Of a stretch of DNA of 34,374 nt, positions 1 through 8,520 are shown in pieces (positions within the stretch are counted from its first letter, which is position 1; every line of letters begins with the position of its first letter). This DNA is from Verrucomicrobiales bacterium. GTDB lineage: Bacteria; Verrucomicrobiota; Verrucomicrobiia; Verrucomicrobiales; DEV007. A program made the position numbers and the translations under genes. Below the pieces are notes generated by a model that saw only the letters and a program-made list of their open reading frames with translations, did not search any database and was not told the origin of the DNA. The DNA is taken from NCBI GenBank assembly GCA_029213065.1, contig JARGPH010000041.1, positions 11,013 through 45,386 on the forward strand, given 5' to 3'.

Positions 1-137
1 CCGAGCTCGACAACGCGAATCTGAAAGGCCTGCTCCGTCGGGTCATGGGTAAGATTTTCAACGATCTCGAAATCAAAGGCTGGTGCCGCGAGTTCGAGGT
101 GAAAAACGGCGTTCGCGAAGACGAAGTCGAGGCTTAA
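1..137 (+). CDS. C-terminal end of an unidentified protein (5' partial)
   Basis: The reading frame is open from the first bases of the window (codons from position 3) to a TAA at 135-137 and encodes the last 44 residues of a protein. The tail is charged and ends in a very acidic stretch (REDEVEA). Codon use is like that of the surrounding genes, so it is probably a genuine gene end. I do not recognise the family from this fragment, and no function is claimed. Confidence 0.6.
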   Translation, partial: ELDNANLKGLLRRVMGKIFNDLEIKGWCREFEVKNGVREDEVEA

Positions 138-147
138 GTCGTTATCA

Positions 148-236
148 CTGTGACAGGGCTTCGCCCACAGTAGTCATCTCGCTCCGGGAGATGCGGCAGA
201 GCCTATCCACCTCAGAAAATTTTGTAGGTGAGGCTC
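148..236. other. Cluster of three hairpins in the 138-384 gap
   Basis: The 247-base gap before the next gene holds three adjacent inverted repeats. CTGTG (148-152) pairs with CACAG (166-170). CATCTC (175-180) pairs perfectly with GAGATG (188-193). GAGCCT/CACCT (199-204, 208-212) pairs with AGGTG/AGGCTC (226-236), giving 11 bp with a 3-nt bulge. No U-tract follows, so an ordinary intrinsic terminator is not obvious. It may be transcript-end structure or a repeat-family element. The rest of the gap shows no gene. Confidence 0.4.
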
Positions 237-384
237 GCGACCTCGCTCTCTGGCCGTTCGGGAATCACTGGAGGTTCGTTCCGGGCCCGCGGGACTCGGC
301 TACAGGCTCGCGCAGATTGTCGGTAGTCATTTCGTGATTCTCCATTGCAAGTGGGTGACCATTCTGATTACCTGTCACTCAGCT

Positions 385-675
385 ATGCGTCCGTTCCTCA
401 TTTGTCTTTCACCTGCGATTCTCGGGTTTGTTTTAGTTCTCGCCGTAGCCCTCGGTGATCGCGCCTCTGACGGGCTCATCGTAGTGGCGATGTATCTGTT
501 CGGGCTGGGAGCGCTCATTTCCGGAGGCTGTGTCGCTCGAAAAATCGTGTTGAGCTCCCTTGACCCAGCCTGGTGGAAATGGACCGCGGCCGTTCTCGCT
601 TTCATCGGTGTCGCAGCTGCTTATTTCGCGATGACGATGGGCGGCTGTTGTGGTTTGGTTATGGCGACTCAATAG
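385..675 (+). CDS. Small three-helix membrane protein, unknown function
   Basis: This 96-residue protein begins at the ATG that directly precedes its first hydrophobic stretch (MRPFLICLSPAILGF). An in-frame ATG at 334 would add an unconvincing 17-residue leader. Three membrane helices are visible, at about residues 3-23, 33-53 and 67-88. The last ends in a Gly/Cys-rich turn (MGGCCG). It lies 12 bases upstream of the radical SAM gene, so the two could be co-transcribed. I recognise no family, and the assignment rests on the hydrophobic pattern and the spacing. Confidence 0.5.
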   Translation: MRPFLICLSPAILGFVLVLAVALGDRASDGLIVVAMYLFGLGALISGGCVARKIVLSSLDPAWWKWTAAVLAFIGVAAAYFAMTMGGCCGLVMATQ

Positions 676-687
676 AACTGACTTTCC

Positions 688-2085
688 ATGCCTCCTACCA
701 GTTCACTTCTTAAGAAAACGACCAGCTACTGCGCCCGTTGCCGTGAGTCGGTTCCGGGTGAGGTCGAGTCGCGCACCACCTCGGGCGGAGAGGAAGTCTG
801 GCTGCGAAAGCAATGTCCTGCCTGCGGGGAAAGTGAAACGAAGCTCAGCTCCGACGCCCGTTTTTACTGGCTCTCGGAGGGACAACGTGATCCGGAGGCC
901 TCTGCCTGCGGAGCGGGATGTGGCTGTGCGAGTCCGGCTTCGGGCGAACAAATTGGTTTTCTCGGCGGGAACGCTTTGCGGGAAATTCCGACGCTGGAAT
1001 CACAAGTGCGTCCCGTCGATGTCATGTCGACCTGCCTCGCGCTCATTGAGATCGTGGACTCCTGTAATCTGACTTGTCCGACCTGCTTCGCGGATTCTCC
1101 TCCGGGGACGGGGGATCAGGTCGATGCGGTTCCGCTGGAGGAGCTGAAAGCGCGCATTCAGGGGGTGATTGACCGAAAGGGAAAGATCGAGATTCTGCAG
1201 ATGTCAGGCGGCGAGCCGACCTTGCACCCGCAGTTTTTTGAACTGATTCGCTGGTGTCAGGAAAACAAGGAGATCGACTACGTTCTCGTGAACTCGAATG
1301 GGGTGCGGCTCGCGGGAGACAAAGCCTTTGGCGAGGAACTCGCTGCACTCGTTGAATACGGGCATTTCCAGTTCTATCTCCAGTATGACGGTCCTGACAG
1401 TGCCGCCGAAAAGGTCCTTCGCGGTGCCGATCTCGGGAAGATGAAGCGCCGTGCCATTGAGCGGGCGGGGGAGTTGGGGATTCCTATGACTTTGGCGATG
1501 ACGGTGATTCCCGAGAACCTTGGTCATCTCTGGGAAACGGTGGCGCTGGGGCTTTCGTTTGATCATGTCCGCGGGGTTGCCTTTCAGCCCATGTTCGGGA
1601 CGGGGCGCACGCATAAAGCGGGACAAGCCGCTTCACGGCTCAATGTTGCGGATATCATTGTTGGATTGATAGAGCAGTCGAACGGCGGAGTGAGAGCCGA
1701 TGATTTCACCCCGCTTCCCTGTGGCGATCCGAATTGTGCGACAATAGGGTATTTGCTCAAGATGGAGGACGAGGTGCGTTCGATCAGTGACTTCGTTGAT
1801 TTCGGAACCCTGCAGGGATTTCTCAGTGACCGGGTCCGCTACCGCCTCGAAGATCTCATCAAGTGCGGGTGTGAGTCGGAGCCTCTTGGCGAGCTTCTCC
1901 ACGAGTTCGAGATGGATGAGAAGAATACTTTTCGCCTTTTTATCAAACCGTTCATGGATGGGGAGGATTGGGACGAAGACCGGATTGATCGCTGCTGCAC
2001 TCATGTGATTCGTCCGGACGGAAAGCTGGATTCATTCTGCCGCTACTACTTGAACGGTGGTGGCAAAGCCTACCAAAGTGCTTGA
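688..2085 (+). CDS. Radical SAM enzyme of the MJ0619/tetraether synthase (Tes)-like type
   Basis: This is a 465-residue iron-sulfur enzyme. The radical SAM CX3CX2C motif is CNLTCPTC (C126, C130, C133), with the SAM-binding turn MSGGEPT near residue 172. An N-terminal CxxC pair of pairs (C15/C18 and C43/C46) looks like a rubredoxin-type metal site. Further cysteines occur in CGAGCGC (74-80), PLPCGDPNC (342-350), CGC (393-395) and CCTHV...FC (436-451). This layout resembles the archaeal family first annotated as pterin methyltransferase and later shown to join lipid tails (Tes: several FeS clusters plus a rubredoxin-like iron). Family membership is inferred from these motifs; the substrate here is unknown. 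The stop codon overlaps the start of the Lgt-like gene, which suggests a membrane-lipid role. Other radical SAM C-C bond-forming activities remain possible. Confidence 0.75.
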   Translation: MPPTSSLLKKTTSYCARCRESVPGEVESRTTSGGEEVWLRKQCPACGESETKLSSDARFYWLSEGQRDPEASACGAGCGCASPASGEQIGFLGGNALREIPTLESQVRPVDVMSTCLALIEIVDSCNLTCPTCFADSPPGTGDQVDAVPLEELKARIQGVIDRKGKIEILQMSGGEPTLHPQFFELIRWCQENKEIDYVLVNSNGVRLAGDKAFGEELAALVEYGHFQFYLQYDGPDSAAEKVLRGADLGKMKRRAIERAGELGIPMTLAMTVIPENLGHLWETVALGLSFDHVRGVAFQPMFGTGRTHKAGQAASRLNVADIIVGLIEQSNGGVRADDFTPLPCGDPNCATIGYLLKMEDEVRSISDFVDFGTLQGFLSDRVRYRLEDLIKCGCESEPLGELLHEFEMDEKNTFRLFIKPFMDGEDWDEDRIDRCCTHVIRPDGKLDSFCRYYLNGGGKAYQSA

Positions 2086-2840
2086 TGGCGGCGCTGAAGG
2101 TGGATTGGGCGGAACGCGCCTCGGCCGGGAGCGTTTACACGCTGATTACGATTGTGGGCCTGACGCTGGGCGGCTGGCTCTGGTCGAGACGATTCAGGAG
2201 CGAGTCATGTTCCTTTGCGGTGTTTATCGGAGCGATTGCGGGAGCCTACCTCGGGGCGAAGTTGCTCTACCTCGCCGCGGAGGGGTGGATGCACTACGGA
2301 ACTGACCTCTGGCTCTATCAACTGGCGGCGGGGAAAACGATTGTGGGCGCTTTGTTAGGAGGCTACGGAGGCGTTGAAATTGCGAAGAAGCTGATCGGAT
2401 ACAGCAAGCCGACGGGGGACTGGTTCGCGGTCGGTGTTCCGCTGAGCATTGCGGCGGGGAGGCTGGGGTGTCTGCGCTATGGCTGTTGTCCCGGAAAAGT
2501 GTGTGCGGAGCCTGACTGGCTCACGATCACGGATCGCGCGGGCGTCGAGCGATGGCCGGCGGTTCCGCTCGAACTCGGTTTTAACCTCCTGTTCGTCGCG
2601 ATGATTTTGCCTCTCGTGATGAGGCGAAAGGTTTTAGAACGCTCGCCTCTCGCGGGGCAGCTTTTTCATCTTTACCTGGTCACATACGGGATCTTTCGAT
2701 TCTGGCACGAGTTTCATCGCGAGACACCGACCTTGTTCTTCGGCCTGACGGGGTATCAGTTTGGCGCGGTTGGATTGATTGCCCTTGGGGTGGTTCGTGG
2801 GATTTCCCGCGCGAGAGGGGCTTTGGGATCGTTGGTGTGA
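2085..2840 (+). CDS. Divergent prolipoprotein diacylglyceryl transferase (Lgt)-like membrane protein
   Basis: This is a 251-residue polytopic membrane protein with about seven helices. The Lgt signature region reads GRLGCLRYGCCPG (about residues 124-136) instead of the usual GR(I/L)GNF.N.E.., so the Asn and Glu of true Lgt are replaced by cysteines. A C-terminal YGIFRFWHEFHRE retains the Arg and Glu of the Lgt RF..E..R motif. The ATG at 2085 shares its A with the upstream TGA (2083-2085), so translation is probably coupled to the radical SAM gene. True Lgt moves diacylglyceryl from phosphatidylglycerol to lipoprotein cysteine. This variant may act on another lipid or acceptor; that is inference. 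It is unlikely to be the housekeeping lgt because the signature is altered. Confidence 0.75.
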   Translation: MAALKVDWAERASAGSVYTLITIVGLTLGGWLWSRRFRSESCSFAVFIGAIAGAYLGAKLLYLAAEGWMHYGTDLWLYQLAAGKTIVGALLGGYGGVEIAKKLIGYSKPTGDWFAVGVPLSIAAGRLGCLRYGCCPGKVCAEPDWLTITDRAGVERWPAVPLELGFNLLFVAMILPLVMRRKVLERSPLAGQLFHLYLVTYGIFRFWHEFHRETPTLFFGLTGYQFGAVGLIALGVVRGISRARGALGSLV

Positions 2841-2919
2841 GGTTTATCCGATCGGTGTCGATCTGATTTTGTCCGTGAGGGCTAAGGGGCGAGGCGGTCT
2901 TCCTTTCCGACCTTTTCCG

Positions 2920-3002
2920 GCGTCCCTTCAGGACGCGCAGGGTGGTTGGTCTTAAACCCCGGGTTGAAACCCGGGGCTTTTTCGGGTTGGGCTTTCAGCC
3001 CC
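2920..3002 (+). repeat. REP-like hairpin cluster, possible terminator
   Basis: Three hairpins follow the Lgt-like gene. GCGTCC/GGACGC (2920-2936) is perfect with a 5-nt loop. CCCCGGGT/ACCCGGGG (2957-2976) has a TGAA loop and is followed by CTTTTT. GGGCT/AGCCC is at 2989-3001. The second could terminate the radical SAM-Lgt transcript. Clusters of this kind (a C-rich hairpin, then GGGTTGAAACCC, then GGGCTTTCAGCCC) are typical of dispersed intergenic repeats in PVC genomes, which is stated from general experience and not searched. No gene is seen between 2841 and 3218. Confidence 0.5.
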
Positions 3003-3160
3003 GAGAGATACGGTCGGCGCTGCGAAATCAGGTTGGGATTCCGTGCACCAAAGGTAGGGTGCGAATTCGAAACGGGGCGGGGTTTCAGCACCTCGTGAAT
3101 GCCTTTTCGCAAAAAGCATCTACCCACTGCCTCTGATATGAGGTATTACGTAAAAACAAA

Positions 3161-3191
3161 ACGCAATTGGCTTAAAGTAAAGCAATTGCGT
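3161..3191. terminator. Perfect 9-bp inverted repeat between convergent genes
   Basis: ACGCAATTG (3161-3169) is exactly complementary to CAATTGCGT (3183-3191), with a 13-nt A-rich loop. It lies between the plus-strand Lgt-like gene and the minus-strand gene ending at 3219. A role as bidirectional terminator fits the position, but the stem is AT-rich and has no clear T-tract, so a protein-binding palindrome is also possible. Confidence 0.35.
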
Positions 3192-3218
3192 CTAAGTTTC
3201 GGGGGCAAAAGGGGGGCC

Positions 3219-3617
3219 TTAGATGGGCGCGTAGAGGATCCACCAGCCGATTGCGCAGGCAGCGCAGAGGAGGCCGAGGAACTGGACTCCGTTCTTGCTG
3301 CGCTCGCTGTGGTAGCGACGCTTTTCTGCCAATGAGAGGGCGCTGGGGCGTGCTGCCCGGGCTGCGTAGTGCTCGGGCGGGGGGAGAATGTTCTCCGATT
3401 TCATCTTGAGGCGGCACACTTCCGCTTCGTGATGATTTTGTAGAAAGGATTCGAGGGCACCGATTTGTGCGTTGAGTTTGTGTGCTTGATCGCCGGCATT
3501 TCGTGATGCCTTCTTTCCTGACCCGGGCTTATCGGTTTTTGATGACTCATCCCAGAATTTGTTCGGGGAACGATGATTGCGACGACGTTTGCGGTTTTTG
3601 TTTTTCGAGGGAAACAT
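3219..3617 (-). CDS. Basic protein with a C-terminal membrane anchor, unknown function
   Basis: This 132-residue protein has a very basic N-terminus (Lys/Arg/Asn-rich, residues 1-40), a central helical part with charged heptad-like spacing, and one hydrophobic helix at the very end (about 112-130, ending GWWILYAPI). That is tail-anchored topology with most of the chain in the cytoplasm. It is the third gene of a minus-strand run after the permease and another tail-anchored coiled-coil protein, with a gap of 89 bases. No family is recognised. The shared topology with its upstream neighbour argues that it is real, although it is short. Confidence 0.5.
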   Translation of the reverse strand: MFPSKNKNRKRRRNHRSPNKFWDESSKTDKPGSGKKASRNAGDQAHKLNAQIGALESFLQNHHEAEVCRLKMKSENILPPPEHYAARAARPSALSLAEKRRYHSERSKNGVQFLGLLCAACAIGWWILYAPI

Positions 3618-3706
3618 TGTAGATCAATCAGGTTTTCGTGTTGAGAAGACACGGTGGTTCAGATTCGAGAGTGGCGACCGAACCGGGAAAAGGGTTAATA
3701 ACGGGG

Positions 3707-4369
3707 TTAGGAAAAGACGCTGATGAGAAAAGCGATAATTCCGAATCCAACGAAGGGGAGTGAAAAGGCGAGTCCGCTTTTCACCCAGTAACTGAAAGAG
3801 TGCTCCGAATGCGCTCCTGCGGATTGGCTCAACTTGGGAGTGGATGCCTTCATTTTGAAGAGCCCTCCTCTTTTGCCAAAGCCATCAATGAGAGGGCTCA
3901 CTGAGTCGATCTCGTCTTCGGCTGCCTCAACATAGCTGAGGGCGCGAGCGAGCTCGGCTTTGCGATCGGCGCGACTCCATGTTTCAGGACGGAGAGCGTT
4001 GATGTTGGAAAGGTGAAGGTCGAGACGTTCCTGAGCAGCGGCGCAGTCTTCTACAATGCGCTGAGCGTCGTTGGACTCACGCTCGAGAATGGCGAGGTAG
4101 CTGGTGAGGTCTTCACAGACTTCGGTGCGACCGGTTTTGAACTGCTCTTCTTTTTGAGTGAGTTCTTCAAGTTCAGCGGCCTGACGCTTGATTTGTTCTT
4201 CCTGCTGTCGGAGCTGGCGAAGCTGATCCTGAGCCTGTTGATACTCATCGTTGAGATCTTCGGTGTAAGGCGTTACCGCCTCAAACTGTTTGGGATCGAA
4301 CTGAATTTCGAGGTCGTTACCCCCGTCTTCATCGAAAAACATCGGTTGGATTTCAGCAGCAGCAGACAT
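3707..4369 (-). CDS. Coiled-coil protein with a C-terminal membrane anchor
   Basis: This is a 220-residue protein. An acidic N-terminus (1-35) is followed by a long Gln/Glu-rich coiled coil (about 40-80, heptads such as QLRQLRQQEEQIKRQ) and a second helical block to about residue 145. A Gly/Lys linker (GKRGGLFKMK) leads to a terminal membrane helix (about 195-219). The protein therefore probably sits at the inner membrane with its coiled coil in the cytoplasm. It begins 37 bases downstream of the permease gene on the same strand, so the two are likely in one operon. No enzyme motif is visible and the function is unknown. Confidence 0.65.
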   Translation of the reverse strand: MSAAAEIQPMFFDEDGGNDLEIQFDPKQFEAVTPYTEDLNDEYQQAQDQLRQLRQQEEQIKRQAAELEELTQKEEQFKTGRTEVCEDLTSYLAILERESNDAQRIVEDCAAAQERLDLHLSNINALRPETWSRADRKAELARALSYVEAAEDEIDSVSPLIDGFGKRGGLFKMKASTPKLSQSAGAHSEHSFSYWVKSGLAFSLPFVGFGIIAFLISVFS

Positions 4370-4406
4370 ATTGAAGAACTTAAGTTTTAGTTAAGCTCTA
4401 TTAATA

Positions 4407-6149
4407 TTATATAATGCTTAGAATTTCCAGTCTTTTTAGCTTTTTTCGTGAAAAAAAGAGAGGCAATACAGTCACTAAAATCGTTAAACCTAAAATAATT
4501 GCGATTCCTGCCTGACTTTTAGGGGATTCATACCAAAAAGGATCGACGACGCCGTCTTTAAATACATCCCATCGCAGGAAAGCGAGGACGAGAATGAAGG
4601 CAAGGATGTAGATGAAACTCCCGACGAGACAGAGGGTGCCTCCGAAACCGCTCACAATTTTCGCGGCATTGGATTCTTCGAGATTGGGGAAGAGCACCCC
4701 GAGACCGACCGCTAGGCCGTTGAGGCCGATTGCGAGGAGGGCGACGGCAGCGATGAAGAAAAGGGAATCACGAACTCCCAGTTGGAGATTGTAGCCACTG
4801 ATCACGAGGATGACCATGACGAGGGCTCCGCTCGCGAGGGTCGAGCTGATGAATTTTTGCAGAATGATAGACTGCATTTTGAGAGGGGACATCGCGAGAA
4901 TCCAGAGACGCCTTCCTTCGAGGCTGAACTGGGGGAAGACAAACCGCGTGGTCAGGGTCGAGAGGGCGAGGGCGCAGACTGCGAGATTGAGAAAGGCGAC
5001 GAGGTAGAGGTCCCTGACCTGCTCCATGTCACCGTTCATCTTCCTGAGCCCGCTCGAATAGATCGCGAGGAGTCCGAAGACTACGGTGAATTGAACCCAT
5101 TGAGCGGGGTCGCGGAAGAAGGTTTTGAGGTCTTTGCCCGAGATGGCAGCGATGGGGCGTCCGATGAATCGCGCGAGAAAGGGTGTTCGGGGAAAGTCTC
5201 TTAATATCTGCGCGGTGGAACTTCGGTTCCGGAGGTATTTCCGCTGGGCACTGAATGCGGCACTCTGGAGAGAGCGGTTCCACGACTGGTAGAACCACCG
5301 GTTTCCTGCCCAGGTAAGGAGAAGAATTCCCATGAGTGCGTTACTGAGAAGCAGGGTCGGATACATTGCCGACCCGAAGTGGCGGTAGGGACGTGTCCAG
5401 TCGATCACGGAGCTGGAGAGCCAGGCACTGGGCATCCCCCGGTTCACCGATGCGTTGGTATGGTGCAGAACCCGCTGAAAGGTCAAGGCGGCGCTCAAGC
5501 CTGAATCTTTCGCCGCCTTCTCGTCTTCGATGCCCTGCTTCAGTGCGCTTCCGAAACTGATAAGCGCAACAAGCGCCAGACCGAGGAGGAGCTTGCGGGC
5601 TGAAAACCAGCGGGTTGCAATGATGAGGAGGGCGGCTCCGATAGAGCTGACGAGGATGAGAAAGAGAACGAGGACAAAGGCAGTCTTGATAAAAAAGTCG
5701 GGACTGACCTCACGAATTTTCGCGAAGGCGGCGAGGAGCGGGGTGAGAATGAAGATGAGTCCCCAGCTCGACACCATAGCCGATTCGAAGACTTTCCAGA
5801 GAAAGATCGCCTGATGAGAAACCGGCAGAGTGAGGAGCCAGCGCGTATCCCGGTTCCGGTAAAGAGAGATGTAGGAAGTCACCCCGACCGAGAAGATCAG
5901 CATCATCATGAAGCAGAAGAACATCACGAAGATGAGCCGGTCGCTGAGAAGTGAGCCCGCTGCGGGGAGATTGCTGACATACTCAAGGCCTTCACTGAAG
6001 AGCCAGTAAGCGGCGATCATATAACTGATCAGGAAGGTGACGATCGTTCCCGTCATGAGGCGGGAACGCTTCGCTGCAATGAGCGCCTTCACCCTCATCA
6101 TTCGAATGTGCACGCGCAGGAGAATGAGCCACTGGGAGAAGGTCGACAT
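4407..6149 (-). CDS. Large ABC-exporter-type permease, ATPase partner not adjacent
   Basis: This is a 580-residue membrane protein with roughly 12 hydrophobic helices in two halves. Each half begins with a soluble, Arg-rich stretch (for example [17 protein letters not shown] near 110-125 and [14 protein letters not shown] near 340). This fits the ABC-2/putative ABC exporter permease class, in which the sequence DLKTFFRDP is characteristic. Such permeases normally work with a separate cytoplasmic ATPase, but none is encoded beside it: the upstream neighbour is the divergent purT. The substrate cannot be told. The two downstream anchored proteins may belong to the same complex (inference). Confidence 0.7.
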   Translation of the reverse strand: MSTFSQWLILLRVHIRMMRVKALIAAKRSRLMTGTIVTFLISYMIAAYWLFSEGLEYVSNLPAAGSLLSDRLIFVMFFCFMMMLIFSVGVTSYISLYRNRDTRWLLTLPVSHQAIFLWKVFESAMVSSWGLIFILTPLLAAFAKIREVSPDFFIKTAFVLVLFLILVSSIGAALLIIATRWFSARKLLLGLALVALISFGSALKQGIEDEKAAKDSGLSAALTFQRVLHHTNASVNRGMPSAWLSSSVIDWTRPYRHFGSAMYPTLLLSNALMGILLLTWAGNRWFYQSWNRSLQSAAFSAQRKYLRNRSSTAQILRDFPRTPFLARFIGRPIAAISGKDLKTFFRDPAQWVQFTVVFGLLAIYSSGLRKMNGDMEQVRDLYLVAFLNLAVCALALSTLTTRFVFPQFSLEGRRLWILAMSPLKMQSIILQKFISSTLASGALVMVILVISGYNLQLGVRDSLFFIAAVALLAIGLNGLAVGLGVLFPNLEESNAAKIVSGFGGTLCLVGSFIYILAFILVLAFLRWDVFKDGVVDPFWYESPKSQAGIAIILGLTILVTVLPLFFSRKKLKRLEILSII

Positions 6150-6220
6150 GGATGGAAAACGAATACGGAGAATGGGAAATTTCCCTTTGGAAATTGGATT
6201 TTATCCTTAAGGTTGCCGAC

Positions 6221-7405
6221 ATGGCAAGTCTGGGAACTCCATTTACGTCCGAAGCGACCCGCGTCATGCTCTGCGGGTCAGGTGAGCTTGGGAAAGAAGT
6301 CGTGATTGAACTGCAGCGTTACGGCGTTGAGGTGATCGCGGTGGATGCATACGCGAATGCTCCGGCGATGCAGGTCGCGGATCGGTCTCATGTCGTTTCG
6401 ATGCTCGATGGTGCCGCGTTGCGGGCCGTGATCGAATTGGAAAAGCCGCATTTGGTCGTTCCCGAAGTGGAGGCAATCGCGACGGACACCCTTGCTGAAC
6501 TTCAGGAGGCGGGGATCACGACGATCATCCCGACGCCGCGTGCCACTCAGCTGACGATGAACCGAGAGGGGATTCGCTGCCTTGCCGCAGAGGAGCTGGG
6601 CCTGACGACTTCGCCCTATCGCTTTGCTGAAACCGAAGAGGAATATAGAGCTGCGGTTGAGGCGATTGGAGTGCCGTTTGTGATCAAACCGGTGATGAGT
6701 TCATCCGGTAAAGGCCAGTCGACGGTGCGTTCCGCCGATGAAGTCGATGCCGCCTGGGCCTACGCTCAGGAAGGTGGCCGCGCCGGAAAAGGGAAGGTGA
6801 TCATCGAAGGGTTCGTCGAATTTGATTACGAGATCACGATGCTGACGGTGCGCCACGTCGGCGGAACCTCCTTTTGTGAGCCGATTGGGCATATCCAGGT
6901 CGATGGTGATTACCGCGAGAGCTGGCAGCCACAGGCCATGAGTGAGGTCGCGAAAGCGGAAGCGCAGCGCTATGCGAAAGCGGTCACGGATAGTCTCGGC
7001 GGTCGTGGTATTTTCGGTGTCGAGCTATTCATCAAAGGCGACGAGGTGATCTTCTCAGAGGTTTCACCCCGTCCGCACGATACCGGAATGGTGACGATGA
7101 TTTCTCAGGATCTCTCGCAGTTTGCGCTCCACGCCCGTGCCATTCTCGGGCTTCCGATTCCTAACATTGCCCAACACGGCCCGTCCGCATCGGCTGTGCT
7201 TCTCGTCGAAGGCACTTCGCAGAACGTCAGCTATGGCAATCTCGAGGCGGCACTGACCGAGCCTGACACACAGATTCGACTTTTTGGAAAACCTGCCGTA
7301 TCAGGAAAGCGCCGCATGGGTGTTGCTGTGGCACGGGGTGAATCGATCGAGAACGCCCGTGACAAAGCACGCGCCGCCAGCGAAGCGATCAACGTAAGTC
7401 TTTAA
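6221..7405 (+). CDS. purT: Formate-dependent phosphoribosylglycinamide formyltransferase PurT
   Basis: This 394-residue ATP-grasp enzyme makes formyl-GAR from GAR, formate and ATP, the third step of purine synthesis. The N-terminus ([20 protein letters not shown]) and segments such as [15 protein letters not shown] are near-signature for PurT. The ATP-grasp core ([14 protein letters not shown], then [13 protein letters not shown] with metal-binding residues) is intact, and the length is normal. I chose the ATG at 6221 because PurT proteins start just before LGTP and a purine-rich AAGG lies about 9 bases upstream. An in-frame ATG at 6152 would add 23 atypical residues. It is followed after 20 bases by hisC, so an operon is likely. 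Confidence 0.95.
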   Translation: MASLGTPFTSEATRVMLCGSGELGKEVVIELQRYGVEVIAVDAYANAPAMQVADRSHVVSMLDGAALRAVIELEKPHLVVPEVEAIATDTLAELQEAGITTIIPTPRATQLTMNREGIRCLAAEELGLTTSPYRFAETEEEYRAAVEAIGVPFVIKPVMSSSGKGQSTVRSADEVDAAWAYAQEGGRAGKGKVIIEGFVEFDYEITMLTVRHVGGTSFCEPIGHIQVDGDYRESWQPQAMSEVAKAEAQRYAKAVTDSLGGRGIFGVELFIKGDEVIFSEVSPRPHDTGMVTMISQDLSQFALHARAILGLPIPNIAQHGPSASAVLLVEGTSQNVSYGNLEAALTEPDTQIRLFGKPAVSGKRRMGVAVARGESIENARDKARAASEAINVSL

Positions 7406-7425
7406 TTAAATCCTGTTCTTCTATC

Positions 7426-8520
7426 ATGTCTTCTATCGTAAACGAAGCTCATCCCTGGCTCGAAAACCTCGTTGCCTACGATCCCGGAAAACCAATCGAT
7501 GAAACCGCGCGTGAGCTCGGCCTCGACCCTGCCGATATCATCAAGATCGCGTCGAATGAGAACCCTCTCGGGCCTTCTCCGAAAGCGATCGAGGCGATGA
7601 AAGAGGCGGCCGAAGGGGTGAATATTTATCCCGACGGTGGCGGTTACAAGCTCCGCACCGCGATCGCTGAAACCTTCGGCCTCGGTCGCGAGAACATCGT
7701 GATCAGCAATGGCTCCAATGAAATCATCGAGCTCGTCGGTCATGGCTTTCTCAACCCCGGTGACAATGTCATCGCAGCGGAGCACGCCTTCGTGGTCTAC
7801 AAGCTCATGGCGACGCTCTTCGGCGCTGAGACGATTGAAGTTCCCGACCCCGGATTTGTTCACGATCTCGATGCGATGGCGGCAGCGATCACCCCGAAAA
7901 CACGGAAGATCTTCATTGCCAATCCTAACAACCCCACGGGCACACTCGTGGATCAGGAGGCCATCGACCGTTTCATGGATAAAGTGCCGGACCACGTCAT
8001 GGTGATCTTTGACGAGGCCTACCACGAGTTTCTCCACGACGCACCGGACACGCTCAAGTATGTCCGCGAAGGGCGCAACGTGGTCATCATGCGGACCTTT
8101 TCCAAGATTCAGGGCCTCGCGGGGCTCCGGATCGGTTACGGAATTACGACTCCGGAGATCGCTGAAGTGCTTCACAAATGCCGTCAGCCCTTCAACACCA
8201 ACTCGATTGCCCAGGCCGGCGCGATTGCAGGGCTCGCTGACGCCGATCACCAGGCGCGGACTCGCGACCTCAATGACGAGGGACTTGCCTTTTATCATGC
8301 CGCCTTTGAGGAGATGGGCCTTGAATATGTTCCCAGCTTCGCCAACTTTGTCCTCGTGAAAGTCGGTGACGGCGATGCCGTGTTCAGTGCGATGCTGAAG
8401 CGTGGCGTCATTATCCGCGCGATGCGCAGCTACAAGCTCCCCGAATGGGTTCGTATCTCCGTCGGGACGATGCCGCAAAACGAACGCTGCATCGCAACCT
8501 TAAAAGAAATTCTGGCATGA
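7426..8520 (+). CDS. hisC: Histidinol-phosphate aminotransferase HisC
   Basis: This 364-residue PLP enzyme of fold type I converts imidazole-acetol phosphate to histidinol phosphate. Visible hallmarks are the substrate region SNENPLGPSP (about 43-52), NPNNPTG (166-172), DEAYHEF with the PLP-contacting D196 and Y199, and the Schiff-base lysine K227 in TFSKIQGLAGLRIGYG. The C-terminus ends with the Arg that binds the substrate carboxylate or phosphate (WVRISVGTM). The length is normal. No other his genes lie near. It sits between purT (20 bases upstream) and a small gene whose ATG overlaps its stop. A broader aromatic aminotransferase role cannot be excluded for the family. Confidence 0.93.
   Translation: MSSIVNEAHPWLENLVAYDPGKPIDETARELGLDPADIIKIASNENPLGPSPKAIEAMKEAAEGVNIYPDGGGYKLRTAIAETFGLGRENIVISNGSNEIIELVGHGFLNPGDNVIAAEHAFVVYKLMATLFGAETIEVPDPGFVHDLDAMAAAITPKTRKIFIANPNNPTGTLVDQEAIDRFMDKVPDHVMVIFDEAYHEFLHDAPDTLKYVREGRNVVIMRTFSKIQGLAGLRIGYGITTPEIAEVLHKCRQPFNTNSIAQAGAIAGLADADHQARTRDLNDEGLAFYHAAFEEMGLEYVPSFANFVLVKVGDGDAVFSAMLKRGVIIRAMRSYKLPEWVRISVGTMPQNERCIATLKEILA

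Noticed and set aside
2942-3136. 64-codon plus-strand frame in the REP-like region
   Set aside because: It lies over the hairpins, with Arg/Gly-rich repeat translation only.
6152-6220. N-terminal extension of PurT
   Set aside because: PurT proteins start just before LGTP; the 23 added residues are atypical and a ribosome site precedes 6221.
7402-8478. 358-codon minus-strand frame opposite hisC
   Set aside because: Fully antisense to an unmistakable hisC; its protein lacks any family pattern and mirrors the GC-rich codon positions.
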